Shown here: positions 1 to 8,522 of the stretch, piece after piece
How the letters are laid out: every line of letters starts with the position of its first letter
Position numbering within the stretch: the first letter of the stretch is position 1
The notes under the pieces: generated by a model
Told to the model about the DNA's origin: nothing
Database searches by the model: none
The model's input: only the letters and a program-made list of their open reading frames with translations
Program-made: the position numbers and the translations under genes
Assembly: GCA_038503075.1 (NCBI GenBank)
Contig: JBCAML010000003.1
Span: forward strand, 3,286,001-3,350,000
DNA length: 64,000 nt
Direction of reading: 5' to 3'
Source: Gyromitra esculenta
Lineage: Eukaryota > Ascomycota > Pezizomycetes > Pezizales > Discinaceae

Positions 1-106
1 TACCCTGTTTCCAAGTTTGGGATGTATACGAAGGCTTGAAGGACGACTGGAATTGATTATCCTTCTGGCGTCGCCTGGGGTGATACGTAGAGATCAATAT
101 TGAGCA

Positions 107-1429
107 TCAGCCAAAACCCAGAAGTTCGACATACCAATCAAGATATCCATCCTCCTCATCGTTAGCCAGCAGGTCAGAGCTGACGCGGTCCCTATTTTCA
201 GGTCTTATCTGCAAGAGGCGTGGCAGCATTACCCGTACTAATGTTCGCAGTGCCACCCGAAGATGAGTAGCACGCCCCAGGACTGCGAGAGCGTCTTCCA
301 GAGGGTTGACCAACACCTGATCGTGAGTAACCGTCAACCCCGAGGGACTTGACGATCCCCAAGTAGCTCGTGGGAGCACCGACAACGCGCCAGCGAAGGA
401 GAACGAACTTCCCTTGCTGGCCTCCAGAGATTTTTCCAGCGGCGGATGGCCCCCGGTCCCTAAGACCGAAAGAACCAATAGCCCATACGAAAACGAGTCA
501 GATTTAAGCAGCAGCTCGGGGGTAAACGGGCCATGTATTTTCTCTACGTATCGGGCAGCCTCCGGGGGTCTCCACCCTGGGGTTCCGCGATACGAAGTGA
601 AGTCCACCGGCACGCTTTCGCCTTGCAGAGCGACGCAGACGCCGAAATCACTGAGCTTCGCAATGTAAGGAACCTTCGGATTATCCTGCGGGAAGATGAG
701 GATGTTGTCCGGCTTGATATCGCCGTGCACGATGCCGTATTTATGCATTGCAGCCAGGCCCTCAGCCACATCGAGACACAGCTGGTACCCTAGCACGTCC
801 TTGGGGATAGAAGACTTACCCTTACCCTTCGATCCGTCGCCATTCACCAGGAAGCTGTGGAGCGAACACATGCCCATCTCCATATACAGCACCGGGATTG
901 AGGGCGAGTTGCTGTCCTCCGGGCAATCGTAGCCCCAGGCAAACAGCTTCACGATATTCCGGTGCTTCCTCAGCGGCGGATGGCACAGTGCCATTATCTC
1001 CGTCTCGATAGTGTAGAGCTGCTTTCTAAAATTCGCATCGTCCTCCCTCTCCTGCCGGTTCTGCCGCTCGCCGCTGTCGCCGCCGTCCACATCAAAGACA
1101 TTGACCCGCTTGATGACCCTCAGATCCGACTCGGGACGGCGCGTATCAACATACGCTGTGAACTGCGCGCCGAACCCGATCTTCCTCGCCCAGGCAGATT
1201 TCCCAAGTCCAGGCGGCATAATGTTGTGCGGTCCCTCGAGACCCGCCTGTGCTAGGTATGCGGTGAACTCAGGCACAGTGGTCATGATGCGTCGTGCGCG
1301 GTTCCTCGAGTTGACGATTTGGGCTTCGAGGTCGGTGTAGGGAGCAGCAGACACCGCGGTTGGGTCGTCTTCGAAGCCCCAGCCGATAGACGTACTGCTC
1401 TCGTCTGAGAAGCCCCATCCTGAGGTCAT
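107..1429 (-). CDS. Protein kinase, catalytically complete by motif, accessory type
   Basis: Intronless 440-residue protein kinase starting at an ATG (1427-1429, minus). Seen in the sequence: a glycine-rich loop near residues 85-94 (IGFGAQFTAYV), the ATP lysine in VIKR at 107, an alpha-C glutamate near 142-144, the catalytic loop HGDIKPDN at 235-242 (HGD instead of HRD, but catalytic Asp237, Lys239 and Asn242 kept), DFG at 261-263, and an activation segment ending GTPGWRPPE at 282-290. It should therefore be an active Ser/Thr kinase. The first 20 residues carry two copies of a GWGF motif (4-7 and 16-19) followed by acidic residues. No membrane segment or signal peptide is visible. It lies head-to-head with the HeLo-pseudokinase gene at 2048. 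The substrate is unknown; phosphorylation of that neighbour is an inference from gene order. Confidence 0.85.
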   Translation of the reverse strand: MTSGWGFSDESSTSIGWGFEDDPTAVSAAPYTDLEAQIVNSRNRARRIMTTVPEFTAYLAQAGLEGPHNIMPPGLGKSAWARKIGFGAQFTAYVDTRRPESDLRVIKRVNVFDVDGGDSGERQNRQEREDDANFRKQLYTIETEIMALCHPPLRKHRNIVKLFAWGYDCPEDSNSPSIPVLYMEMGMCSLHSFLVNGDGSKGKGKSSIPKDVLGYQLCLDVAEGLAAMHKYGIVHGDIKPDNILIFPQDNPKVPYIAKLSDFGVCVALQGESVPVDFTSYRGTPGWRPPEAARYVEKIHGPFTPELLLKSDSFSYGLLVLSVLGTGGHPPLEKSLEASKGSSFSFAGALSVLPRATWGSSSPSGLTVTHDQVLVNPLEDALAVLGRATHLRVALRTLVRVMLPRLLQIRPENRDRVSSDLLANDEEDGYLDWYVELLGFG

Positions 1430-2047
1430 TGCGGTTGGACAGTCCTGTTGGTATTTAGATGTGCTTCTCTTTGAATTCGGGGGGGGTGTAATCGAACCTA
1501 GGAATTCTCTCTCTTCTAGAGCCTTCTTTTTTTGCTGTTATTATTGCTATATTGACTATACTGGGTGGTAGCAGATAAAGGCTAATGCCCTGATACGAGT
1601 ATTTGCACTTGGTGAGACGGTCTGATAAGGAAATGCGGGTATACGTAAAGATGGACGACGGTCGATTATGCAGTACCACCTAGGTATTTACGGGTAACTG
1701 GGCAGGCGGATCCTTTTCTTTTCTTTTTCTTTTTCTCTCTCCTCCCCGCTGCTGCCTGGGATATTCATTTCCTATTATAGTTGCTGTGTCTGCTGTGCCA
1801 GTAGAGTACATATCTGTACCTATCAGTAGTCGCCAGTAGCGCCATAGCACACCACAGCGGGGCAACCAACCAACCAACCAACAAAAAAAGCAGCCTGCCT
1901 TAATAACTTAGTAGAGTAAGTACGTACCTACCTAATAAAATAAAATATAAACCCTCCCCCACCACCCCCACCACCAACAACAACCAAACTCTACATGTAA
2001 TTTTGTCCCCCCCAAAACAGCTCTACCTGCCTTCCCCACCCGCAGTA
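1430..2047. promoter_or_regulatory. Shared divergent intergenic region of the kinase and HeLo-pseudokinase genes
   Basis: This 618-nt region separates two ATG codons pointing away from each other, so it should hold both promoters. Visible content: a CT-rich tract near 1711-1747, a CCAA microsatellite near 1866-1884, several TACCTA/TACGTA repeats near 1918-1935, a CCACC-rich pyrimidine/adenine stretch directly before the plus-strand start, and one TACATGTA palindrome at 1992-1999. No TATA box can be assigned with certainty. Confidence 0.5.
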
Positions 2048-3745
2048 ATGGACGCCACAGGCTTCGCCATCACCGTCCTCCACGAAATCTACAACATCGC
2101 CATATTCATAAAGGGCGTCTGCGTCGACGCCAAAAACTACGCTGCGGACAAGCAGGAGATAGACTTCAGCCTGACGCACGAGCTGCAGGTGCTGCGGAGC
2201 ATCGACCACTGCTTCTTCGATGTGGTGGACGGGATCGCGGCGGATCCGCGGCTGGCGGGGCATCTGGCGCTGCAGCAGGTTCATATCACGAACATAATTG
2301 TGCGGCTGCGCTCCACGCTCGAAGTGTACCGGAATATCGCGAAAGAGCATTTTGGGGTCGATGTTCAGAAGGATAGTGCTGCTGCTGCTGGTGGTGAAAA
2401 GGGTGTGGGTGATAAGGGGGTGGGCGAGGGGGGGAACCGCGAGGGATTGAAACGGAGGTTGACGGATTTGAAAAAGAAGAGTTGGTCGTGGGCGCTGTTT
2501 GATAAGGAGAAGCTGGTGGAGGTGGTGGCGAGGTTCAAAGAGAGCTCAGACAAACTGAAGGAGATATTCAACCTGATAATGCTGGACTCGATCCGAGTGC
2601 GCGGGGGCGGGGCCAACAACAAGAATATCGAGCTGATCCAGTCGATCGATCCGAGGCTTGCGTCTGGTCTTAGACGGCAGGAGATCGCCTGGAAGGTGGA
2701 AACGAAGCAGGAAATCGAGGCGGTCGAGCCCCTGAAGGGCGATATTAAACCGGCACCTGGACTGCTCGGGGGGGAGTGGGCTGCGCAGAAGATCTGGCGG
2801 TACTACGATGAAGTGAGCAATGAGGAAAAAACCGTCACGGTCGAGTATAAGCGTTATCGCCCCTCAGACCTCCATACGAATGCCGACCTGCTTCCTGACC
2901 AGAAGGCGTTCATGCAAATTATCCGGGGTCGGATCCAGGCCCTTGCTACCATCCTCCAAGACGCCTTCGTCGACGGCGATGCCGCAAAGCAAGCCTCCCC
3001 CGACGATCCGAATCTCCATACTTTCAGGGCTCTGGGCTATATCGATCTACCGGCCGAGGGCCGTTTCGCCCTCCTGTTTGAGCTCCCGCGGAACGCGCCC
3101 AGCGGGCCAGGACCAATTACACTGGAGCAGCTTCTGGACCGAAACGGGGAGATCCAGCTCGAGGAACGGTTTTTCTTGGCCCACTGCTTGGGCGTAACGC
3201 TGTTCACGCTGCACAGCTCGGGCTGGCTGCACAAGAACATATCCTGCTCGCAGGTCGTGCTATTCCGGTCCCAGTGCCAGGGATACCGCATCACGCCCTA
3301 TCTCACCGGTTTCGAGTACTCGCGGCCCTCAGACGATAGAACGGACGGCGGCAAGGACTACGACATCCGCAGAAACATATACCGCCATCCACGGAGACAG
3401 GGTTTCCCGAGAGAAGATTTCCGGCCGATCCACGACATTTTCGCGCTGGGTGTGCTGTTGCTGGAAATCGGCGTGAAAAAGACAATGATTGCGTATTTCG
3501 CAAAGAAGATACAGGAGCTCGAGAAACGAGGGGAGCTGGGAGACCCGGAATGGTTCGGCAAGGAAATGATCAAGCTTGCGGAGAAGAGACTGGCCGAGTC
3601 GATGGGACGGAATTACAGGGACGCGGTTTTGACCTGCTTGAGATGCGACTTTGGTATTGAGCAGCGCGACATGAGCAGGTCGAGACTGGCGATGGCGTTT
3701 AAGGAGCAAGTTTTGGTGGTGCTGAAGGCAGGGATGTTGCTGTGA
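2048..3745 (+). CDS. HeLo-domain protein with C-terminal pseudokinase (MLKL-like architecture)
   Basis: Intronless 565-residue protein. The frame is open from 2003, but only through a TTG, so the ATG at 2048 is chosen. The N-terminal ~190 residues are helical and match the fungal HeLo / prion-inhibition-and-propagation family: a hydrophobic first helix (MDATGFAITVLHEIYNIAIF) and the family signature W-A-L-F-D-K-E-K-L near 148-156, split by a Gly/Lys-rich low-complexity loop near 110-132. Residues about 255-545 form a kinase-like fold. The catalytic loop reads HKNIS at 395-399 (Asp lost), the DFG position reads TGF at 420-422, and YRHP and D-I-F-A-L-G-V-L-L-L-E-I-G follow at 445-475, so it is a pseudokinase. 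HeLo domains of characterised members (HET-S, HELLP) permeabilise membranes; a death-executioner role here is inference. It lies divergent from an apparently active kinase. Confidence 0.82.
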   Translation: MDATGFAITVLHEIYNIAIFIKGVCVDAKNYAADKQEIDFSLTHELQVLRSIDHCFFDVVDGIAADPRLAGHLALQQVHITNIIVRLRSTLEVYRNIAKEHFGVDVQKDSAAAAGGEKGVGDKGVGEGGNREGLKRRLTDLKKKSWSWALFDKEKLVEVVARFKESSDKLKEIFNLIMLDSIRVRGGGANNKNIELIQSIDPRLASGLRRQEIAWKVETKQEIEAVEPLKGDIKPAPGLLGGEWAAQKIWRYYDEVSNEEKTVTVEYKRYRPSDLHTNADLLPDQKAFMQIIRGRIQALATILQDAFVDGDAAKQASPDDPNLHTFRALGYIDLPAEGRFALLFELPRNAPSGPGPITLEQLLDRNGEIQLEERFFLAHCLGVTLFTLHSSGWLHKNISCSQVVLFRSQCQGYRITPYLTGFEYSRPSDDRTDGGKDYDIRRNIYRHPRRQGFPREDFRPIHDIFALGVLLLEIGVKKTMIAYFAKKIQELEKRGELGDPEWFGKEMIKLAEKRLAESMGRNYRDAVLTCLRCDFGIEQRDMSRSRLAMAFKEQVLVVLKAGMLL

Positions 3746-4359
3746 GTAGGGGGCTACAGCTATATGCAGGATATTCAAGTGGAACAGCGAGTGATCTTTT
3801 GTGATTCGTAGGAAAACGAAGAACCATCGCGGAATTAGGACTATCAAAAATATGCCACCTCGTCTGAAATAAAATGCTAATATCGTTTATCAGACCATGT
3901 GCTATAGCTGTATAGTCAAGACTGACTGGCGATTGTGCATTGCACCAAGGTACTGCTACAGTACTGTGGTGCTAGAATGGCTTCTGTGCCATAGGATATT
4001 TCCCCTTTGGGAGAAGAGTGCTGCCAAAGTCCATCCAACTCTGCTGCTGCCGTTCTGCTGCCAGACCCAGCAACACGCCCGTCTTGGCTGCAGACTCTGC
4101 TCCAACTCCGAATGGCTTCAGCAGCACTGCAGAGACACATAGCTACGTATCGTCTCTGCACCCTACTTAGCCCTCACTTCCCCTGCAACTCCAATCCAGC
4201 CCAGCGCTGGCCAAAAGACCTCCTCAGCACGCAGGCGAGTGAGCGCCCATGCAGGCACCTGGGTTAGGGTTCACTCGTGCGGCTGAAGGGCCGGGCCGTC
4301 AGCATGCATGCAGCAGAGAACTGTCAACACAGCCATCACCAGCACCTCCACCCAGAACG
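3746..4359. other. Intergenic region between HeLo-pseudokinase and F-box/ankyrin genes
   Basis: About 600 nt holding the 3' flank of the HeLo-pseudokinase gene and the probable promoter of the next gene. The second half is CT-rich on the plus strand. No conserved element was recognised. Confidence 0.4.
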
Positions 4360-5607
4360 ATGCAAATCCGATTGCGGCGCCGATTCCCCCGAATAGGATC
4401 CTTCAAAAAGACATCCGCCAGCTGGAGGTCGCGGCTCTCCGCCCTGCGCCGGCCGTGTGAGCAGAAGAGGGAGCCCGCCGAGCCCGCCGCAGAAGAAGAA
4501 GCACGGCAGCAGCCCACCAGCGCAGTGCAGCTGTCCCGCCTGCCCAGCGAAATAATCCTCATCATCGCCGAGTGCCTCGACGACACCAAAGACCTCCTCA
4601 GCCTGCTGCTCGCCAGCCAGCGCTTCGCCCACCTGCTCGTGCCGCTGCTGCACAAGTTCGCCGTGCAGGACAAGCGCTCCATAAACGCGCTGCACTGGGC
4701 CGCCTGGCGCGGCCACGAGGGCCTCGTCAAGCTGCTGCTGCTCCACAAAGCCTTCAACGTCAACCTCCAGACTCCCACATTCCTCAACTGGACCGCGCTG
4801 CACTGGGCGCTGTGTCGCCGCAACCGCCACCGCCACATCGAGCGCGTCGTGCAGCTGCTGCTCGAGCACGGCGCCGACGTCACCATCAAGGACCGCCTCC
4901 AGAACACCGTGCTGCACCGCGCGGTCCAAGCCCGCACCACCGAGTCCCTCGCCGTGCTGCTCCAGCACACCGCCGCCGCTACCACAGCCACCCCCTGCAT
5001 CATCGATGCGCGCGAAGACGACACCGGCCAGACCGCACTGCACATGACCGCGCAGACCGACCGCTGCGGCCACCTCTGGGGCCCGCTGCTCGACACAGGC
5101 GCAGACGTATCCGTGCGCGACCGCAACGGACGCACGCCGCTGCACGCCGCGGTGCGGTACAGGAACCACGCGATGGCCAGCGCGCTGCTGGGCAAGGGCG
5201 CCAGAATCGACGATCTGGACCACCACGACCGGGCCCCGCTGCACTGGGTCTCGTTCGTGGGCAACGACGCGCACATGGTCAGGCTGCTGCTCGATAAAGG
5301 CGCTTCTGTGGACCTGCAGGACCGCAGCGGACAGACTCCCCTGCACCATGCGGCGCGGTACGATTGTGCGGCGATCGTGGAGATGCTGCTGCGGCGCGGC
5401 GCGAAGGTGGATATCGTCGACCGCTACGGCGCTACGCCCATCTATCTGCTGGAGCAGAAGATCGAGTCGATGAGTAGTCGGTCGAATTGGACCATATCCT
5501 CGGCGAATAGGGATCTGGTCAGACGGCGGAAGAATATGATTAAGATGATGAAGGATCACAAAGGATTGGTCAATATCACAGCACCAGCTTTTCCTCGCTG
5601 GGGATGA
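4360..5607 (+). CDS. F-box protein with ankyrin repeats
   Basis: 415-residue protein from the ATG at 4360, which has A at -3. The frame is also open from an ATG at 4249, but that adds 37 residues of Pro/Arg-rich sequence in a poor start context. After a basic N-terminus comes an F-box near residues 58-98 (LSRLPSEIILIIAECL, then L-L-A-S-Q-R-F). Seven to eight ankyrin repeats follow, about residues 108-395, each with a T-x-L-H-x-A or close variant (for example GQTALHMTAQ, GRTPLHAAVR, GQTPLHHAAR). An F-box usually joins SKP1/CUL1 ubiquitin ligases, with the ankyrin repeats choosing the substrate; the substrate is unknown. Base use is strikingly GC-rich with many CTG and CTC leucines, compared with its flanks. 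The same strand carries the HeLo-pseudokinase gene 0.6 kb upstream, so it may belong to the same accessory cluster. Confidence 0.85.
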   Translation: MQIRLRRRFPRIGSFKKTSASWRSRLSALRRPCEQKREPAEPAAEEEARQQPTSAVQLSRLPSEIILIIAECLDDTKDLLSLLLASQRFAHLLVPLLHKFAVQDKRSINALHWAAWRGHEGLVKLLLLHKAFNVNLQTPTFLNWTALHWALCRRNRHRHIERVVQLLLEHGADVTIKDRLQNTVLHRAVQARTTESLAVLLQHTAAATTATPCIIDAREDDTGQTALHMTAQTDRCGHLWGPLLDTGADVSVRDRNGRTPLHAAVRYRNHAMASALLGKGARIDDLDHHDRAPLHWVSFVGNDAHMVRLLLDKGASVDLQDRSGQTPLHHAARYDCAAIVEMLLRRGAKVDIVDRYGATPIYLLEQKIESMSSRSNWTISSANRDLVRRRKNMIKMMKDHKGLVNITAPAFPRWG

Positions 5608-6698
5608 ACTACTACGAGGGGGAGGGGGGGAGGGGGAGGGGGGCTCTTTTTTTTGTGTTTGTTATTCAGCAAAGTCAGGTTATTTTAATTACAAATAGTA
5701 GCAGTAGCAGGCATACATACGCCCTTAGCTAGATACATATTCCACCATCTGTATAGCAGAAGATCACTTCGCCACGAGCCCTCCCTCGATAGACCCTACT
5801 CTAGACTGAGAACGTTCTTTGCAAGAATGAAACAGCCATACAGTATAGTATACCTGTGGTGCAGCTAACTACCCCATGAAGGAAGCCAGACGAAGCAATC
5901 AAGCACTACCATCCGTCACCCCAAAGATTAGAGCCACTACGAGCCAATGCGAAGAATTCTAGAAAGATTACCTCAAGAGACATCAGACAAAAGCCACCTT
6001 TTGGCCCTATGAGATTCAGCTTGGATGACAACCTCTATTTCCAGCGTGCAAAGTACAGCACTCGAGTGACCATCTATGACCCAACATGTGCAGATCAAAG
6101 TGCATGCTACCAGGCAGCGGGTGGCACAGACTTAAAACCTTCACTGTTTGAACCGGTAACCAGATCCACATTCAGCAGCTATCGCACCACTCCGCTTGAT
6201 ATTCACGTCCATACCCAGCGTTACAAGAAACACATCATGTACCAGGTTCGGATCAATATATAGAGGATCCTCATGCATGAATTACAATGCGCCAAACGAT
6301 GGAGATAATATATAAAAAACGATAGACAACAGACACAACGCATTAAACACCAGAAACGATAAAAACATCGCTAAGGGAGATTTAAATGACAGTAACCAAA
6401 GAAACAGAAAACAAAAAACAAAAAACTCTAGACACCGAGCTTCGTGTCCTTTATCTAGAATGAGGAAGAGGAGAGAGGGGGGGGGAAATATAACAAGAGA
6501 AGTTCTATTCCATCTTGAGCCACTCAACTGAACGAAAATCAAGTCAAATCAAAGAAACGGAAGGAAAAACGCACAACGGAAAGTCAAGAAGAAAATAATT
6601 CATGCCAACATACGCCACAACCATAATCTCGATCCATCCAACCGTAACTCGATCAGTCCTTTCCCATCACTCTCTCTATCGTACCATCTCCCCACCAC
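5608..6698. other. Convergent intergenic region
   Basis: 3' flanks of the F-box/ankyrin gene and of UBC12. It begins with a G-rich run (5619-5642) and a T run. A small ATG-started frame of 84 codons lies at 6009-6263 on the plus strand with no recognised domain and no coding support. The interval 6300-6600 is A-rich. Confidence 0.4.
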
Positions 6699-7592
6699 CT
6701 ATTTCAATACCCTGTCGAACTGCGTGTTCTTGACGTAGCCACCTTGCATAGAATTCTTAACATTCCGCTTAAAGTTATCCCTAGTAAGTCGGAGATCCTC
6801 TGCCGCTTCCTTATTCAACGGATCCGAAGGGTTCGGCTCAAGGAACAAAAACTACCCCCCAACTCGATCAGCTCAATCCTTCCCCCTCTCCCGTCTTCCC
6901 ACAGAACAACTCACCTGCAGCCCCACAATAACCGCGTTCAAATTCAAAACCGGTTTCCAATCCTCACGGAGAATATTCAAGCACACGTTTCCCTCAAGAT
7001 CGATATTCGGATGGTAGATAGTCTGAGTGCACTTGACCTTCGGCGGCTCATGCGGAAAGTTCCCATTGATTGCGAATGTGAACTTGAATGATCCACCCTT
7101 ATACATACCTACGGCACCACACCAATCCAACTCACGCATTAGCCATCTCTCCCACTTACATACCCCAGACATCTCAGACATCCCAGACAGCCCCCCCTCC
7201 CCCCCTATACAACAACACAAGGGAACAAACCTTCATCTGGCTCAATTGTCAACGTAAAATTCAGAATATCATCAGGATCTGGAAAATGCGTCCTCATGGT
7301 CGACGGCAACGACAACTCCGTTATATCTATCCCAACGATCACATCCACTCGTTAGTCACCAATAACCCTCTCCCCCCCTCCCCCCGGAGTGGCGGTGAGC
7401 AGATATACCTTTCTGAGCCCGCAGCTGAGCAGCCGTAACCTTTTTCTTATTCCCTCCACCTTCAGCATTCGACGCAGCTTTTTGCTGTTGCTTCTATTCG
7501 CACCCACGTCCGCGTTAGCTCTCTGTTCCGGCTGGAGGGCTGGAGGGGGGAGGGGGGAGGGTTTGGCGAACCATAGACCATATCTTCAACAT
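6699..7592 (-). CDS. UBC12: NEDD8-conjugating enzyme E2 Ubc12
   Basis: E2 enzyme that accepts NEDD8/Rub1 from the Uba3-Ula1 E1 and passes it to cullins. Deduced exons (minus strand, in transcript order): 7572-7592, 7409-7493, 7231-7326, 6915-7108 and 6699-6851; all junctions are GT-AG and the phases fit, giving 182 residues, the normal family length. The first exon is only 21 nt and encodes MLKIWSM, the conserved Ubc12 N-terminal docking peptide. A Lys/Gln-rich linker follows, then the UBC fold: [10 protein letters not shown], a short stretch ending [24 protein letters not shown] with the catalytic Cys at 110, and [15 protein letters not shown]. The C-terminus ends in a short [12 protein letters not shown] tail. 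The next gene on the same strand is NBR1, about 0.9 kb upstream. Confidence 0.95.
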
Positions 7593-8522
7593 CGTGGCTT
7601 TCTTTCTTTCTTTCTATGTGATCTCTAGAAATCTAACAAGTTCCCTTTAGGAATCGAAAAAAATAAAATAACTGCTGGAAGGCGAGCGGCAGGGATAGGT
7701 AGAGTGGGTGGTGGTGGCGACGCTGGTAACCGAGAAACTATGCTGCCGTCAGAAGGGGAGAGGAGGGGGGAGTTGGAGAGAGAAAAGTTGAGATAGCTAG
7801 CGCGGGGTAAGATAGGGAGAGGTAAAGTGAAATCAGTCTTAGTGGTTGATGGTGGTGACGATGCTTGCTGGTGGGGCTCAAGTGAACGGAGGGAGGGAGA
7901 GGGAGAGAGGGCTACTGTACTGGCGCTAGGTAGGTAGGCAACCACGTCAGGTTGAGGAATCCACGAACGGGATCAAGATAAGATGGATGGCTCCCGTGAC
8001 AGGCCTCACAACCCCCGTCGTTGGCCAGCACCAATCTAAACATGCTTTCCATCAACACCAGAACTCTTCACAAATGCTTATTTGATGGGGGATTCAAGAA
8101 TATCCTTGGTTTGGCTTCTATGATGCTCTGCCTCCCAAGTCTCGGTACTCAGGCCTACTGGAGGCTATTCAACACGTCACAGCGGGAATGAACACCACGT
8201 CAAAACACATTCGATGAATTTGATAAAAACAAATTCTTCTCCTAAAGAGTACAACACATACCGTGCAAAATAAAATGAAATCCATAACCGATAGAGAAGG
8301 TGCAATAAAAAATAAAATAGGTGTGTTTCCTCTTTGCCAACGCATTTATAAAAAAAAATAACAAAAAACGTCGGGCAAAACCTGTTGCAAAAAAAACAGA
8401 GGAGAACAACGGATCGAAGAAAAAACAAAAAACAAAAAGAGAACACCGATACCCCAATCCTTATCCCCCTTCCCGTGTATTACAATTTCTGATTCTCAGG
8501 CAAGTTTCCGACACTGATTTCT
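7593..8522. other. Intergenic region upstream of UBC12
   Basis: It contains the UBC12 promoter side (a TTTC repeat at about 7601-7614, then G/A-rich tracts up to 7930) and the 3' flank of NBR1 (A-rich near 8340-8440). No gene was recognised. Confidence 0.4.

Noticed and set aside
1470..1505. Possible tRNA B-box (ATCGAACC) and similar TCGAACC strings elsewhere
   Set aside because: The surrounding bases do not fit GGTTCGANNCC on either strand and no cloverleaf with an A-box could be drawn.
2003..2047. N-terminal extension of the HeLo-pseudokinase from position 2003
   Set aside because: It begins with TTG, not ATG, and the added residues come from the pyrimidine-rich leader; the HeLo domain starts right at the ATG of 2048.
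4257..4271. GGGTTAGGGTT resembling a telomere repeat
   Set aside because: Less than two units, inside the leader of the F-box/ankyrin gene; no array, so not an interstitial telomere.
4336..5559. Long minus-strand open frame opposite the F-box/ankyrin gene
   Set aside because: It is a shadow of a GC-rich coding frame; the plus frame has an F-box and ankyrin repeats and the minus frame has none.
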